Source: Delphinus delphis
Taxonomy: Eukaryota > Chordata > Mammalia > Artiodactyla > Delphinidae
Length of the DNA: 64,000 nt
Reading direction: 5' to 3'
Assembly (NCBI RefSeq): GCF_949987515.2
Contig: NC_082689.1
Location: 10,469,501 to 10,533,500, forward strand
Within the stretch, counting starts at the first letter, position 1. Every line of letters starts with the position of its first letter. Of the stretch, positions 11,691-23,747 are shown one piece after another. Position numbers and translations under genes: made by a program. The notes under the pieces are model-generated. The model was not told where the DNA came from, searched no databases, and was given only the letters and a program-made list of their open reading frames with translations.

Positions 11691-11954
11691 TGTACAGTAT
11701 TTCTTAAAAAAAATTTTAATAATAAAGATGGCTTTATACACTTGTTCTTAGCTTAATTAAATTAACAAATGTTACTGATAGATAGGAAGCATTATGTAAG
11801 TGCTAACAGTTATTTATAAATATTTATTTTTTGCATTTAGCATTTAGCACCACTATGTACCAAACACTGCTAGGTGCTTCAGCCAGTGCTTTTTCTTGGA
11901 GGAAGATGTGGTTCCAAAATTCTTTTTGATAAATTGTATGGTATGCCTATGTTT

Positions 11955-12740
11955 AAAAATAACTTTATTGAGGTATAACTTTTGTACAAGAAAAAGTACG
12001 TATTTAAAGAGCACAGTTTGATGAACATTGGTAGGTATATACTCCCATAAAACACCACCACAATGAAGATAAAAAATATTTCCATCTCTCTTAAAAGGTT
12101 CCTTGAGCCCTTTTGCAGTCCTCACTTTTTTTTTTGCAGTACGCGGGCCTCTCACTGTTGTGGCCTCACCTGTTGTGGAGCACAGGCTCCGGACGCGCAG
12201 GCTCAGCGGCCATGGCTCACGGGCCCAGCCCAGCCGCTCGGCGGCATGTGGGATCTTCCCGGACCGGGGCACGAACCCGTGTCCCCTGCATCGGCAGGCG
12301 GACTCTCAACCCCTGCGCCACCAGGGAAGCCCCTCACTTTCTTTCATCCATGTCTCTAGGCAATGATCTGCTTTCTGTTCCTATGGATTCATTTGCATTT
12401 TTTAGAATTTATATAAATGAAATTATACCATTCTCTTTGTATCTTTTTTTTCCATTTAGCACGACAATTTTGAGAGCCACCTAAATTGTTGCATGCATCA
12501 ATAGTTTGCCCTTTTGATTACTTATTATTATTCCATTGTGTGAATATACCACAGTTTGCTTACTCATTGAGCTGTTGATGGACACTGGATTGTTTCCAGT
12601 GTTTGGATATTACTAATTTAGCTGTTCTGAACATCCATGTACAGGTCTTTCTGTGGTTGCTTTCATGTCTACTGGACTGAAACTCCTGGGTTATATGATA
12701 ACTATATATTTAACTTTTCGTGAAATAGGCAAACTGTCTT
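11955..12740 (-). repeat. Old L1 3' region split by a CHR SINE
   Basis: 'aataactttattgaggtata' begins an antisense L1 3' UTR. After the SINE, 12341-12740 continues with L1 landmarks such as 'tattattccattgtgtgaat' and 'gagctgttgatggacactgg' (antisense ORF2 C terminus). The two sides join into one element. Confidence 0.8.
12129..12331 (-). mobile_element. CHR-type SINE nested in L1
   Basis: The minus strand carries a full young-type CHR SINE with T-tract at 12126-12135. CCTCACTTT lies on both sides (12120-12128 and 12332-12340), a 9-bp target-site duplication. The body contains a short CAGCC duplication (near 12226-12235). Confidence 0.93.
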
Positions 12741-13431
12741 TCACTGCCCCTGTGCCCTTATTCTTCTTCCTCATATAACTTACCAATATTTGGCAAATAG
12801 ATGTTGAAGGAATTCCAGGTATAAGGGGAAGCATGCTTCTGTGGCATACAAGAACAAAGAAAACTTTCCAGTTTTCCTTCATCTGTTAGGTCAAAGCCCA
12901 AGCAAATCATGATAAGCTCTGTAAGTGCAAGTTACTGGCCCTTCTTATCCACAATTAAAGCCTATGTCTTTCGGGCAGTGTCTGGTACATGAGAGGCTCA
13001 CAGAATCTGTTTTTTGAATAACTGTTTGAATAAATGAAATTTGAACAAATATTTATTTTGTGGTCCACCTGTATGTTGATGTCTGAATTTGTTCCTGACA
13101 AACAAATAGAGTTGGAACTTGCTTTTAAAAACATAGGTCTTAGAATGATGTATTTATTGATATATGTCCTGTCTCAAAAGATAGCAGTGATACAGAAGCA
13201 ATTGTGATTCTTACTTTATGTGTTGTCCTTACATTGGCTTGTTTGTGTTCTATACAGATGTGTCTAAAACCCCAGAGTAGAATATAACTTCTTATAATTC
13301 TTTTGAAGGCAGTTATTCTGTATATTTGTCCACCATAGCACTGAAGACACAACTAAAGAATTGCTCTAGGTTGTCATTTTATGTTTGCCAACAGATTGAC
13401 CGGTAATATCTATGATTTCAAGGCTGTCTGA
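12741..13431. other. Mostly unassigned; possible MIR/L2 tail near 12950-13040
   Basis: 'ggcagtgtctggtacatgag' followed by 'gaataaatgaaatttgaac' resembles a MIR or L2 3' end. I recognise nothing in the rest. Confidence 0.4.
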
Positions 13432-14650
13432 AATTCATTCATTCAACACTTACTTATTGAGTAAGCACTGTATTGCCAGGTACTCTTTTTGGGGATATGG
13501 AAACATCAGTGAACAGCAAAGGCAAAAATTCCCGCCCCTACAGAGTTTAAATTTTTGTGTCTGGGGGGTGGCAGGCAATAAGTAAAATAAGTAAATGAAA
13601 CATCTGATCCACCACATGGCAACAAGTGCATTGAAGAGAAATGAAGTCGGACGGTGTGGTGATGGGGAAGCAAGCCACATAGACATTGGCAGAGAAACAC
13701 TTCAGGCAGAGAAAGAAGCATCTACGAAAGACTTGAGGTGGGAGAGTCCCTGGCAAGGGGCATCTGGATAACATCAGGGAGGCCAGTGTGACTGAAGTCA
13801 GGTGAGGGGCAAGAGGATATGAGCTCAGGTCAGCAAAATCCCAGTGGATGAGGTCAGGTCTTCTTGGTCAGTGTAAATATATCGGGATTCTCTGAGTGAG
13901 CTGGAAAGATATGGGAAGATATGAACTGATGAGTGACATAATTTATCTTATTTGTTATCATGATCGCTTTGGCTCTAGTGTCGAGAATAGACTGCAGGAC
14001 AGAAATAGATCCTTAAGGAGACTGGTTGGGAGTCTATTGTAATTGTCCAAGGGAGAGATAGTTAGGTGGCATCAGCGGAGGAGGTGAGAAGTGTGAGAAG
14101 TCGGGTGATGTTTAAAGCATGTTATTGCAAAACCTCTAGACACTGGAGTAGCAGTGTGGAGTGGCCAATGGGATATACAAGTCTGGAGTTCAGGGGAGAA
14201 GTACAGAGTGAAGGTCTAAATTTTGGAGTCAGCATGTAAAGATGGGCCAGGGTGATAGTACCAAAGGAATGCAGTAGTTAGGGAAGATGTCCAAGGCCTG
14301 AACTCTGGAGGACTCTAATAATAAGAGGTCAGAGAGATGAAGACAAATCAGCAAAGGAGACTGAGAAGGAGCAGCCAGTGAAGTAGGAAGAACAGCAGAG
14401 TTTAGAGTCCTGGAAAGCAAAAAGTGTTTAAGGAGGACAGACAGGAGGTCAAAGCTGAGGTTTTAAGAGATATGGGGACATATGTGTATGTATACCTGAT
14501 TCACTTTGTTATAAAGCAGAAACTAACACACCATTGTAAAGCAATTATACTCCAATAAAGATGTTAAAAAATCAAATCAAATCAAATCAAAAACAAAAAA
14601 AGCTGAGGTTTTTAAGGATGACCAAGGGATGATGGTATGGAAGGGCCCAT
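13432..14650 (-). repeat. Long L2 LINE remnant
   Basis: The L2 3' end starts at 'tcattcattcaacacttact'. Further L2 landmarks follow in antisense order: 'gaggccagtgtgactgaagt' (about 13780), 'gagaatagactgcaggacag' (about 13983), 'gtctggagttcaggggagaa' (about 14181) and 'gcaaaggagactgagaagga' (about 14351). No open frame survives. A younger L1 tail interrupts it at 14467-14598. Confidence 0.8.
14467..14598 (+). mobile_element. Short L1 3' end inserted in L2
   Basis: 'atatggggacatatgtgtat' through 'ccaataaagatgtta' is the last part of an L1 3' UTR, followed by an A-rich tail with four ATCAA-type units. AAAGCTGAGGTTTT occurs on both sides (from 14451 and from 14599), a 14-bp or longer target-site duplication. 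Confidence 0.92.
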
Positions 14651-16730
14651 GATGAGCAAAGAGAGTGTCCACCCCACCTCTGTGGTTGCTAGCACAACCA
14701 GACATAAGATAAAAAGTCTGGTAGCTCTTGAGACAGTGAGGACTTTATTTTTAGTTGCAGATAACTACTACTAGAGTTGGCTTAATTAAGTCAGGGATGA
14801 GTCTTATCGACTCCTACCTGCTATAGCGCTAGAGGAGCAAGCAGTGTTTGCTGGGGCTGTCCATACATTTTGATTTAAAAATATGCTGTGCATAAAAACC
14901 ACGGTGGTGCTTCAACTTATGAATAATACAGGTTATGAGTGCCTGGACAACCTGTTGAAAGGGAGAAGTACTGCATTGCTCCCCAGGTTCAAGTCTTACC
15001 CCTGTGGTCATGGACTTCAGATGACCTCTTTTGTCTGGTCAGTTAAGTTACAGAACCTAAACCATCAAGGAAAGAAGACACAAAATAAATCTTCTGAGGA
15101 TGTAAAAAAGATTTCCAAAATTTTTATTGAGTGTTCCTGGGATGTTTGGGAGTTTAAGGATCTCATGTCTGTTTTAAGAGATTATTTTTGGAATCATAAT
15201 GAATTTAACTGTGGTCTTTAAAAAAAATATTTTTGTGCCCTAGAAGATGTATTCATCTGAAGAGTATAAGAAGGTCTTTATTTTTTGTTTTAATATTATT
15301 CATTTATAAAATAGCATTTGTGACAGAAATAAAAATATCATCTAATTCTATGTATTTTAATGTACATATCTCAAATAACAAAGGATCTGGACTTCATTGT
15401 GTAAGATACTCCCTTGCTCTGATATGGCACCTTTGTTCCATTTAATTAAGTTTTCAAAAAGTTTACACACATCAAATGTGATATGCTACCTATGTTTATA
15501 AGATACAGTTCCTGATTTTAATCCTCTCTTCAATTTTAAAATTTAATTGTGAAAACTCCAACATTCACAGTAAACAGAAGTAGTTCAAGTGTATCTTCCA
15601 AAATTTACTACTTAAAATGAAAAAAAAAGCATGGAAAGAATTTAAAGGATTCCCAGAAATTGCAAAAGGGTTGCAATTCTATTCTATGCTAATGAATAGC
15701 TCCTTGAGGAAAATCAGCTCTCTTATTAATATAATATCTGGCTTGCATCTTGCATAAATAAAAACACAAGAACAGGATAGTAGTAATGGAGAAGGGAAGA
15801 GGGAGGAAAGAATGGGGGTTTTCTAGCATAATAATCTCTAACAGCCAAGAAATCTAATTAGAAGAAATGTCATCTCATGAGACTCTCCTCAGGAAAATTC
15901 CACAGGAAAAGGCAAAGCCTCATGGGACCACAACAAAAACAGTGAATCAGGTAATTAAAAAAAAAAAAGACAACTAAAACAGAATGCATTGACTGAAGGA
16001 CTCCATTCAGTCAAAACAGCGATTATCAATGGCGTCTCTGGGGACCATTTATGACTTTAACCACAGGAACTCCATTGCTTAGTTAATATGTTTTAAAAAG
16101 CACTCTTTTGTTCTCATCTGCCTGATCAGATTTCTGTTTTTTCCTTTGTTCATTGTCAGTCTGGAAGAAGAGAACATGGCTAATTAAAGACATAAACAGA
16201 AGCTAATTCTCATTCTATTACATGAATGAGTGGAATGGTTCCTCCTCTATAGGAAACGACAATTTTGTTAGCAGTCAGCTTGATACTAAAGTTGAATGTC
16301 ATTGATTCTCCAACTAAATCTCGTGTGAGTTTTCCAGATCTGGAAACTGAAGCAATGAATTGAAATTATGTAGTAACATTGACCAGTGTCAAGAAGTAAA
16401 AAATAAAATGGCAAAATTGTAAAATAATAATAATAAAAATGTGACTGAGGGCTTTTGGTGATATTTGTTCTTGTTGTTTAAGGAATCAGTTAGCTACCTT
16501 GAATTTGACAAGGTATACCTCGTGTTATCTTTTATGGTACTTTCTTCCCAGATACTATGAGAGAAAAGAGTGGCAAAGGGAAAGCCAGTTTCTTGTTTCT
16601 GTTCTGCTTAGTAAAATTTCCATAATTCTGGAGACATAAATTGGCCACTTAGTTGAGTCACACAAATAAGTCTATATAACAAAATAGATATATAAAAGAA
16701 AATATTAGGAAAGTGTGAATCAATTAAAAA
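14651..16730. other. Unassigned AT-rich sequence
   Basis: I recognise no gene or named repeat. The frame at 14883-15221 (plus, 112 codons) has no domain I know and overlaps an opposite-strand frame. Confidence 0.4.
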
Positions 16731-16812
16731 TACACACACACATATACATATACATATATATATATATATACACACACATACATACATACATATATATATA
16801 TACATACACATA
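16731..16812. repeat. Compound (CA)n/(TA)n microsatellite
   Basis: Short blocks of ACAC, TATA and CATA alternate. It creates the tyrosine/isoleucine/cysteine-rich false frame on the minus strand. Confidence 0.85.
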
Positions 16813-16949
16813 TATCTTTGAGTTAGCTGGTTTGTCATATATCATTAAATATATTTAAACATGTAAATGACTCTAAAATGACTCTAAACATGTAAATACA
16901 AATGACTCTAAAAGATGTAAATATAAATGACTCTAAAAGAGAATCTGAA

Positions 16950-16955
16950 ACACAC

Positions 16956-16993
<38 letters not shown>
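16950..16993. repeat. (CA)n microsatellite
   Basis: About 22 CA units, with one CG interruption. Confidence 0.9.
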
Positions 16994-16995
<2 letters not shown>

Positions 16996-17337
16996 TATAG
17001 CAAATAAGTAATTATGTTACTGCTATTAGGAACCAAGATTTTCAGTATAAGGGAAAAAAGGCATAAGATGAAAATGAAGTAAAAACTAGTTAATCCTAAA
17101 TCTGAACTGGAAATAATAGTATGAATTCAGGATACATTTTTATGATTTTTTTGCTTATCTTTGTCCACTAAAAAAGCATGGAAACAATGGTCAATCTGTA
17201 GCAAGGAACACCTGTTGAATCCAGATTGTGATTTCTAAATGTCATTTGTCTCCACAAGAAACAGAAACACCATGGAGAGTGGCTGATTCCAGGTCTGGGA
17301 CATAAAATGGACAAGATAAGCCAAGAATAGCATGGCA

Positions 17338-17690
17338 AATGGCATTATTTTATTCTTTTTTATGGCTGAGTAGTATTCCATTGTGTGTGAGTGTGTGTGT
17401 GTGTACACACCTCATCTTTATCCATTCATCTGTCAATGGACATTTAGGTTGCTTCCATGTCCTGGCTATTGTAAATAGTGCTGCTATGAATATTGGGGTG
17501 CATGTATCTTTTCAAATTAGAGTTTTCTCTGGATATATGTCCAGTAGTGGGATTGCTGGGCCATATGGTAACTCTATTTTTAGTTTTTAAGGAACCTCCA
17601 TACTGTTCTCCATAGTGGCTGTATCAATCTACATTCCCACCAACAATGCAAGAGGTTCCCTTTTCTCCACACCCTCTCTAGCATTCATTA
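17338..17690 (-). repeat. Internal L1 ORF2 fragment
   Basis: The minus strand carries the ORF2 C-terminal region, including the antisense landmarks 'tatggctgagtagtattcca' and 'catctgtcaatggacattta'. It has a (TG)n expansion at about 17385-17404. Both the 3' UTR/tail and the 5' parts are missing. Confidence 0.85.
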
Positions 17691-19079
17691 GATGGAAACC
17701 TTTATAATGGATGAATCAAGCTGACAACACCCGAATCCACTGATTAATCTTAACCTTTAAAAAGTCTTAAAGTCTTGGAAGGGTGTGTGTGGGGAGAGAA
17801 CACTTAAAAAAAAAACACTACATTGGTTCAAAAAATAACATCCAGAGTACGGAAATTCTACAAGACAAAAAACCTGGTTTCTTCAAATAATAAATTGCAC
17901 CCAGGAAAACGAAAGAGAGAGAGACTGACAGAATTGAAAGAGACTTATGAGATATACCAAATGCCATGTGTGGAATCTTTTTATCCCAATTCAAAAGTAT
18001 GAACTGTACAAACATTTATGTGACAATATTCATGAGATATTTGGGAGAAATTTGAACACTGACTGGGTATTTGAGGATATTACAAGTTTATTGGAGGTGA
18101 TCTTGTGCAACAACAATACGGTGTTTATGCTTAAAAAAAGGAAGTGCTTTTATCTTTCTATAGGTATTTTCTTAAATGTTTATAGATGAAATGATATGGT
18201 GTCTTGTGTTTGCTTCTAACTATTCTGGGGCTATAGGAGAAGTGGGTGGGGGGAATAAATAAAACAGGATTGACAACGTGTTGAAAGTTATTGAAACTGG
18301 ATGATTGAAATTAATGTTTGGGATTTTCCCCTTAAAGTCTGTTTATGACATCCTGGCAGATTTAAAAACTGTGACTCTGTTTGACTCATGCGCCTTGATA
18401 CTACGAAGCCTTTTAGGGATTATCTGGGTCATGATTATGTTGCTGGGTGGCTCCATTTTCCCTTTGTTATTTAAGAGAGGCTTTAATGTCAGCTAAAAAA
18501 TATTGGGCCATTCTAATTACCTCCAGGAATCAGAATCTGTAATTAAAAGAAACCACTAACATTAGCCACAGAAGTAGATGGACTTTCAGAAACAAAGTGT
18601 GAATTAGAGATCAACCCAAACTGCCACATACCAGATACTTTCAAACTGTATCCATTTCTTCGTGCATCCAATGCTTGACATGTTAAATTAGGCTTTTAAA
18701 GTGTGTACTTTATTTTCATGGATCACTAATGAATAAACACTTGCAAGCTTATTTTAAGCAGTGATCCAAATTTTGTGGGATAACCATACTCATTTTTCTC
18801 TTCCCTTAATATCTGGTCTTTGCAAAGCAGAGCAAGTGAAAGGGATTCAGTTTCAATTCTTCTACAGGTTAACCCCTTCCTGTTGCTGCTGACCAGACCC
18901 AGAGTCTAAAATCGTTGCCCTTCATGGACCAGGGAGGATTGTTATCATTCCAGTTATTTTCAGCATCACTGGAAATTATTGGACCTTCTTCTTAAGATGA
19001 CACCTCTTAAAACAATTACAATCCCCCCATCAGCCAGCATATGCATTCCCACCTTGGTAAGTAACGTGTGATAAGCTTT
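17691..19079. other. Unassigned sequence
   Basis: I see no gene and no repeat that I can name. Confidence 0.4.
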
Positions 19080-19194
19080 TTAAAAATTAATTTGTATTTT
19101 ATCAAAGTAGCAAGCCTATATACTTTCACATGTCCAAAAGTACTAAAAGAATTTTAACAAAACCCAGTGTTTTCCCTCCCCATACTTCCTATAA
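19080..19194 (-). repeat. Possible old L1M fragment
   Basis: The pyrimidine-rich end 'tttccctccccatacttcct' resembles an antisense old L1 3' block. The LTR-like segment that follows appears to interrupt it. Confidence 0.3.
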
Positions 19195-19690
19195 GGAAAG
19201 GCTCGCCCCCCAAAGACCACCAGGAACACACCTGTGGTTGAAAGAGTTGGTTTATTATTCATTGTCATGAGGGAGACCCCACACCATCTGTGGGAAGTCC
19301 GACTAAGTAGGTGTTAATTAAACTCACAGGATTTGAGCTTGTTTTAGGTGATTTGAGGGAAGGTTTAAGGAAGTGGGTCTTTGCTCGGGATTGGATGCTA
19401 TCTGCAAGCAGGGGCAATTCTATGGCTATCATCATAAATTGTATATTGAAGAGGGGAGACTAGAGTGAGGCTAGAGCTAAATAGTAAAGAGGCAGTGATC
19501 ACTCATATTAAACAGGAAAGGGGAGTTTGGTCATTCTGTGGCTTGAACAATCCTCATGTTCTGTCTGTGTTCAGATGTGATTATGGAGTGGTTTTCTTTT
19601 GTTTTGATCCATCACAGGCACAGAATGGCCTTGTCTGATGTTGATGCTCTGTGAAGTTTATGTTCGAGGGGAGGACATCATGCCCGCTAG
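19195..19690 (-). repeat. Candidate solo LTR (family unknown)
   Basis: Read on the minus strand, this block has an AATAAA signal (+ strand 'tttatt' near 19250) followed by a GT-rich end, as in the R-U5 part of a retroviral LTR. Composition differs from the neighbours. I cannot define TG...CA ends or a target-site duplication, and no internal retroviral gene is present. Confidence 0.35.
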
Positions 19691-21233
19691 CTCCCAGGTC
19701 TCCTCTCTGTCTCTCTCCTCTCTTCCTCAAGTCCCTATTGGAACATACAGATATCCATCTAGATCATATGTGCATATAATCTCATATTGATTTCCTTTTA
19801 TGTTAGCTCTTTTACACTGCCATCCCACCCCCACTTCTCTTTACCCCCTTCCTAATAGATTTATATTATAATTTTTAGTTAAATGAATATCCAGTGTTTC
19901 TTTGATGCCTTTGCAAATATTATTCATGGTCGGACATCCAGTGGATCATGATGTTTTCCTGCTTTACTTTCTGTCTTTCTTGAGATTGAAGTAGTTGCTT
20001 TGTTTTTTTCATTTATCAGGTTATCTTTGCACTTCTTGCTAATTCTTCTGACCTCCTAATAGCTCCATAGGACAGTTTTCCGTAAGGTCAATGAGATCAG
20101 TTGATCTACCCAGACTTTTCTTCCCCTGGAGACTTCTTTGTTCTCTCTGGGCTGGTTTTGCTCCAGGTCTTCTGAACGCTATCATCAGGTTACGTCTTAT
20201 CTGAACTATTGTCCTTGGAATTTACTAATCTGGAGTTTGATGCTGTTTTCTGGATGTTATGCCTTGCTCTTTCTTGATTTACTCTCTTGGTGTGGAGCAC
20301 ATCCTCCAGTAATTTGAGCAGATTAAAGATGGCATCTCTACAGAAGGCATGGAGTGGACAGCCCTCCACATGTCTGTTCCCTGTGTCACACTGCTCCAGG
20401 AATGTCTATGTCTGGGGCACACTTGTCTCCCTGAGATCTCCCTCCACCATTATCTTGAAGACTTTCATCACTTCCCTCCTGGGTTGTATCTTTTCTGTTA
20501 TGAATCCCTCATCACCTTTTTTTCTTGGTCTGCTCTTTTTTAAGGTGGAAATCATCTTCCAGCAGCCCCTTTAGCAAGAATGTAATGGAAGTAAATGTTC
20601 TGGGAACTTGGTTAAGAAAATATGCTTTATGCTACCCTGGCAGATGATAGGTAGTTGGAATATAGAATACACAGCTGGAATTAACTTTTCTTCGGCATTG
20701 TAGAGTCATGATTTCATTGTTTGGTTGTTCCTTTTGTTGCTATTGAGGAGTCTAAAGTCACTTGAGTTCCTGATTCTTTGTAGGAATTTTTTTCTTTTCT
20801 TCCTAGAAAATCATAGGATATAATAATAATGAAAAAGGTTGAAATATGGCAAGAATTACCAAAATGTGACACAGAGATACAAAATGAGCAAATGCTATTG
20901 GATAAATGCCACTGATAGACTTTCTCCATGCAGGGTTGCCACAAATCTTCAATTTGTAAAAAACAAGCAATCTGCAAAGTGCAATTAAGCAAAGCCCAAT
21001 AAAATGAGGTCTGCTTGTACTTTGAGGAGCAGCTCTAAGTTGGCAAGTGTGTGTTGACCTAGTTTTCAAAGATCCACCAGAATTTTTTCAATGTAAGAAA
21101 TTTAAGAATAATTCAGAATTGTGATGGCATCTTAAACCACCCAGATCACTGATACACCTATACCCTTCTGAGTGGTCCTAAACACGAACTTGACAAGGAA
21201 CTCGAGCATCACTCATAGTGTTGCCCTTTACAT
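19691..21233. other. Unassigned sequence
   Basis: There is no gene that I recognise. The frames at 20287-20574 (plus) and 20714-21069 (minus) show no domain. Confidence 0.4.
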
Positions 21234-21962
21234 ATCAGGACAGGACATCAGCCCCAAAGGGGCCTCACCCGCTTTGTCAAATGGCCTGACCACATCTGGC
21301 TGCAGCGGCAAAGAGCTATCCTCTGTAAGTGGCTGAAAGTGCCTCCCTTGATTAACCAGTTCACCCAGGCCTTGGACCACCAAAGAGTTACTCAACTGCC
21401 TAAGCTGGCCCACAAGTGCAGACTAGATATGAAACAAAAGAAGAAGCAGAGGTTGCTGGCTCAGGCTAAGGAGAAAACTGCCGGCAAAGGGGATGTCCCC
21501 ACAAAGGGGCCACCTATTCTTCCAGCAGGGGTTAATACAGTCACTACGTTGGTGGAGAAGAAGCTTTAGCTGGTGGTGATTGCAAATGATGTGGATCCCA
21601 TCGAGCTGGTTGTCTTCCTGCCTGTCCTGTGGCATAAGATGGGGGTTCCCTACCACATTAGCAAAGGGAAGGCCAGGCTGGAGATCCATTCCACAGGAAG
21701 AATTGTACCACTGTCACCTTCACACAAGTTAACTCAGCAGACAAAGGACCTCAGGCTAAGCTGGCAGAAGCTATTAGGACCAATTACAATGACAGATACA
21801 ATGAAATCCACCATCACTGAGGAGGCAACATCCTGGGTTCAAAGTTGGTGGCTTGCATTGCCAAGCTGGAAAAGGCAAAGGTCAAAGAACTGGCCATCAA
21901 ACTGAGCTAAGTATACACTATTGAGTTTTCTATACATAAAAGTAAAAAAAAAAAAAAAAAAA
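21234..21962 (+). pseudogene. RPL7A: Processed pseudogene of ribosomal protein L7a (60S, eL8)
   Basis: RPL7A encodes a 266-residue protein of the large ribosomal subunit. This copy starts at about residue 50 (GQDI region) and runs to the end of the reading frame, then a 19-base A tail (about 21944-21962). There are no introns, so it came from mRNA through L1-type retroposition. Recognisable blocks are [47 protein letters not shown] and KMGVPY. It is broken: a one-base loss near 21250, an in-frame TAG at 21567-21569, a frameshift near 21680 (after KGKARLE), and a further stop near 21815. The 5' part, including any promoter, is missing. It is very unlikely to make protein. Confidence 0.95.
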
Positions 21963-22059
21963 TTCCTTCAAAAAAAAGAAAGAATAAATTAAGATCATTT
22001 GAAAAGGCTAAATAAACAGATAATTGGCTGATCCCCAGGATGTGTGGAAATAGGAAGAA

Positions 22060-22262
22060 AATATATTTATTGAACAAGAACTATGTGCTCACCACTATGT
22101 ATAATGTCAAAATGACCCTGTAAATATTATTATCTCCATTTAAAAAGTGGAGAAACAGTCTCTGAGAAATTATATAACTTATTCAAGGTCTTTTAGCTGG
22201 TAAAATGAAAATGGGTGAGTTAAACCCAGGCCTGTTGAGTTTCCAGTTCATTATTTCCATTA
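22060..22262 (-). repeat. MIR SINE
   Basis: 'tattattatctccatttaaa', 'aagtggagaaacagtctctg' and 'gagttaaacccaggcctgtt' follow the antisense MIR consensus in order. Confidence 0.7.
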
Positions 22263-22735
22263 TACCTTGAAATTGTCCTAGACTAAAGGAAATTAAATTT
22301 TACTATGTGGTATAAATTCCACAAAATACCTGGTAATGTGATATGTTCCCTACCAGGGAAAATGAACTCTTTGATATGTAACTGAACCCATACTCTTTAA
22401 AACTGAAGAGAAAACAGTAGAATTAACCAATTAAAAGTATTAATTTAGTTGAATAAATTAATAAATATTTACAGAGCATTTGATATGGGTAAAAGGTAAT
22501 ATAATGGAGATTGTTTCTACTTTTTAATATGTCTTCAAAATGCAAGATACAAATATAAAAGATAGATGTATATCTAAAGTTTATATTGATAAAAACTACA
22601 TATTGAACTACATAAGCTATATCAATGTAAACTAAAAATACCATACACAAAAAGGATATGCAAGCTCCAGTATGAAAGGAAATTCTTGAAATATAAACCA
22701 AAATTAAATCTCAAAGTTCTATCTAGGTTACAAAA

Positions 22736-22737
<2 letters not shown>
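22263..22737. other. Unassigned AT-rich sequence
   Basis: I recognise no gene or named repeat. Confidence 0.4.
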
Positions 22738-22783
<46 letters not shown>

Positions 22784-22807
22784 GTGTGTGTGTGTGTGTG
22801 TGTGTGT
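22738..22807. repeat. (TA)n(TG)n microsatellite at a SINE tail
   Basis: About 21 TA units are followed by about 13 TG units. The tract lies exactly where the A tail (T on this strand) of the adjoining minus-strand SINE should be. Confidence 0.9.
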
Positions 22808-22997
22808 GGTACGCAGGTCTCTCACTGTTGTGGCCTCTCCCATTGCAGAGCACAGGCTCCAGACACGCAGGCTCAGCGGCCATGGCTCACGGGCCCAGCT
22901 ACTCCGCGGCATGTGGGATCTTCCCGGACCGGGGCACGAATCCGTGTCCCCTACATCGGCAGGTGGACTCTCAACCACTGCGCCACCAGGGAAGCCC
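22808..22997 (-). mobile_element. CHR-type SINE
   Basis: Full young-type body on the minus strand, from the 'gtacgc' end to the head ending in 'gccaccagggaagccc'. No poly-T tract remains next to it. Confidence 0.92.
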
Positions 22998-23747
22998 TAA
23001 ATATGTATTTTTTTAATCCTTGGTTTACTTAAGATAAATGATACAATTTTTTTTGGATGATGTTTTCTGGATACACTGTAATAGAATTAAGATATTTGAG
23101 TATTATGTCTTGCCTGAGTACTTAGAGAAGAATCTAGATACCCTTCTTCTCCTTCAGCCTTTGAAAATAGTTTCTAAAATAGATAAAATAAAAACTTTAA
23201 AAAGAAGTCATGGTTGTAGCAGATATGAAGAAATAGGACTGACCATACATTAGATAACGTATAATTTTACTTGAATGAGTTAATTATACAACATAGGACA
23301 GTTATGACTTGTCTGGACTAACACGTTTTGTCCTTAGTTTGTGCAAACAATGGTAGAAAGCACAAAGCCACACTTCATCCCAGTTGGCTTGTAACTACTA
23401 TTTTCATTTGCAAGAGGGCTATGTTTTTACATTCTTGGCTCTGAAGCCAGCACAAATTATGTTCCTTGTGATTAAAAGATGATATTGGCTATCCTTCCCT
23501 CAGCCTTGGGGCCATCTTGTCTGGGCTATAAGCATGAGACAAAGCTAATACTCACTCTCTTTTTCATTTCACCATAACCAACAGATTTTATGTTCTCAGG
23601 AGAAAAATGGTAATTAGTCTCCCCACTAAGCTAAAGGATGATTAGAGATTTCACTGTTTGTTTATTTAAATACCCTTGAAATTTTTATTAGAGAGTTCCG
23701 ATGGTTTTAGATTGAAATGAGTTGTGATGGTTTTTATTCTTGGTTGA
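22998..23747. other. Unassigned sequence
   Basis: I see no gene or named repeat. Confidence 0.4.

Noticed and set aside
16608..16838. Tyr/Ile/Cys-rich small protein on the minus strand
   Set aside because: It is a translation of the CA/TA microsatellite.
16950..16993. Regularly spaced repeat considered as an array (CRISPR-like)
   Set aside because: It is a simple CA microsatellite. The window is mammalian and no spacer-repeat pattern exists anywhere.
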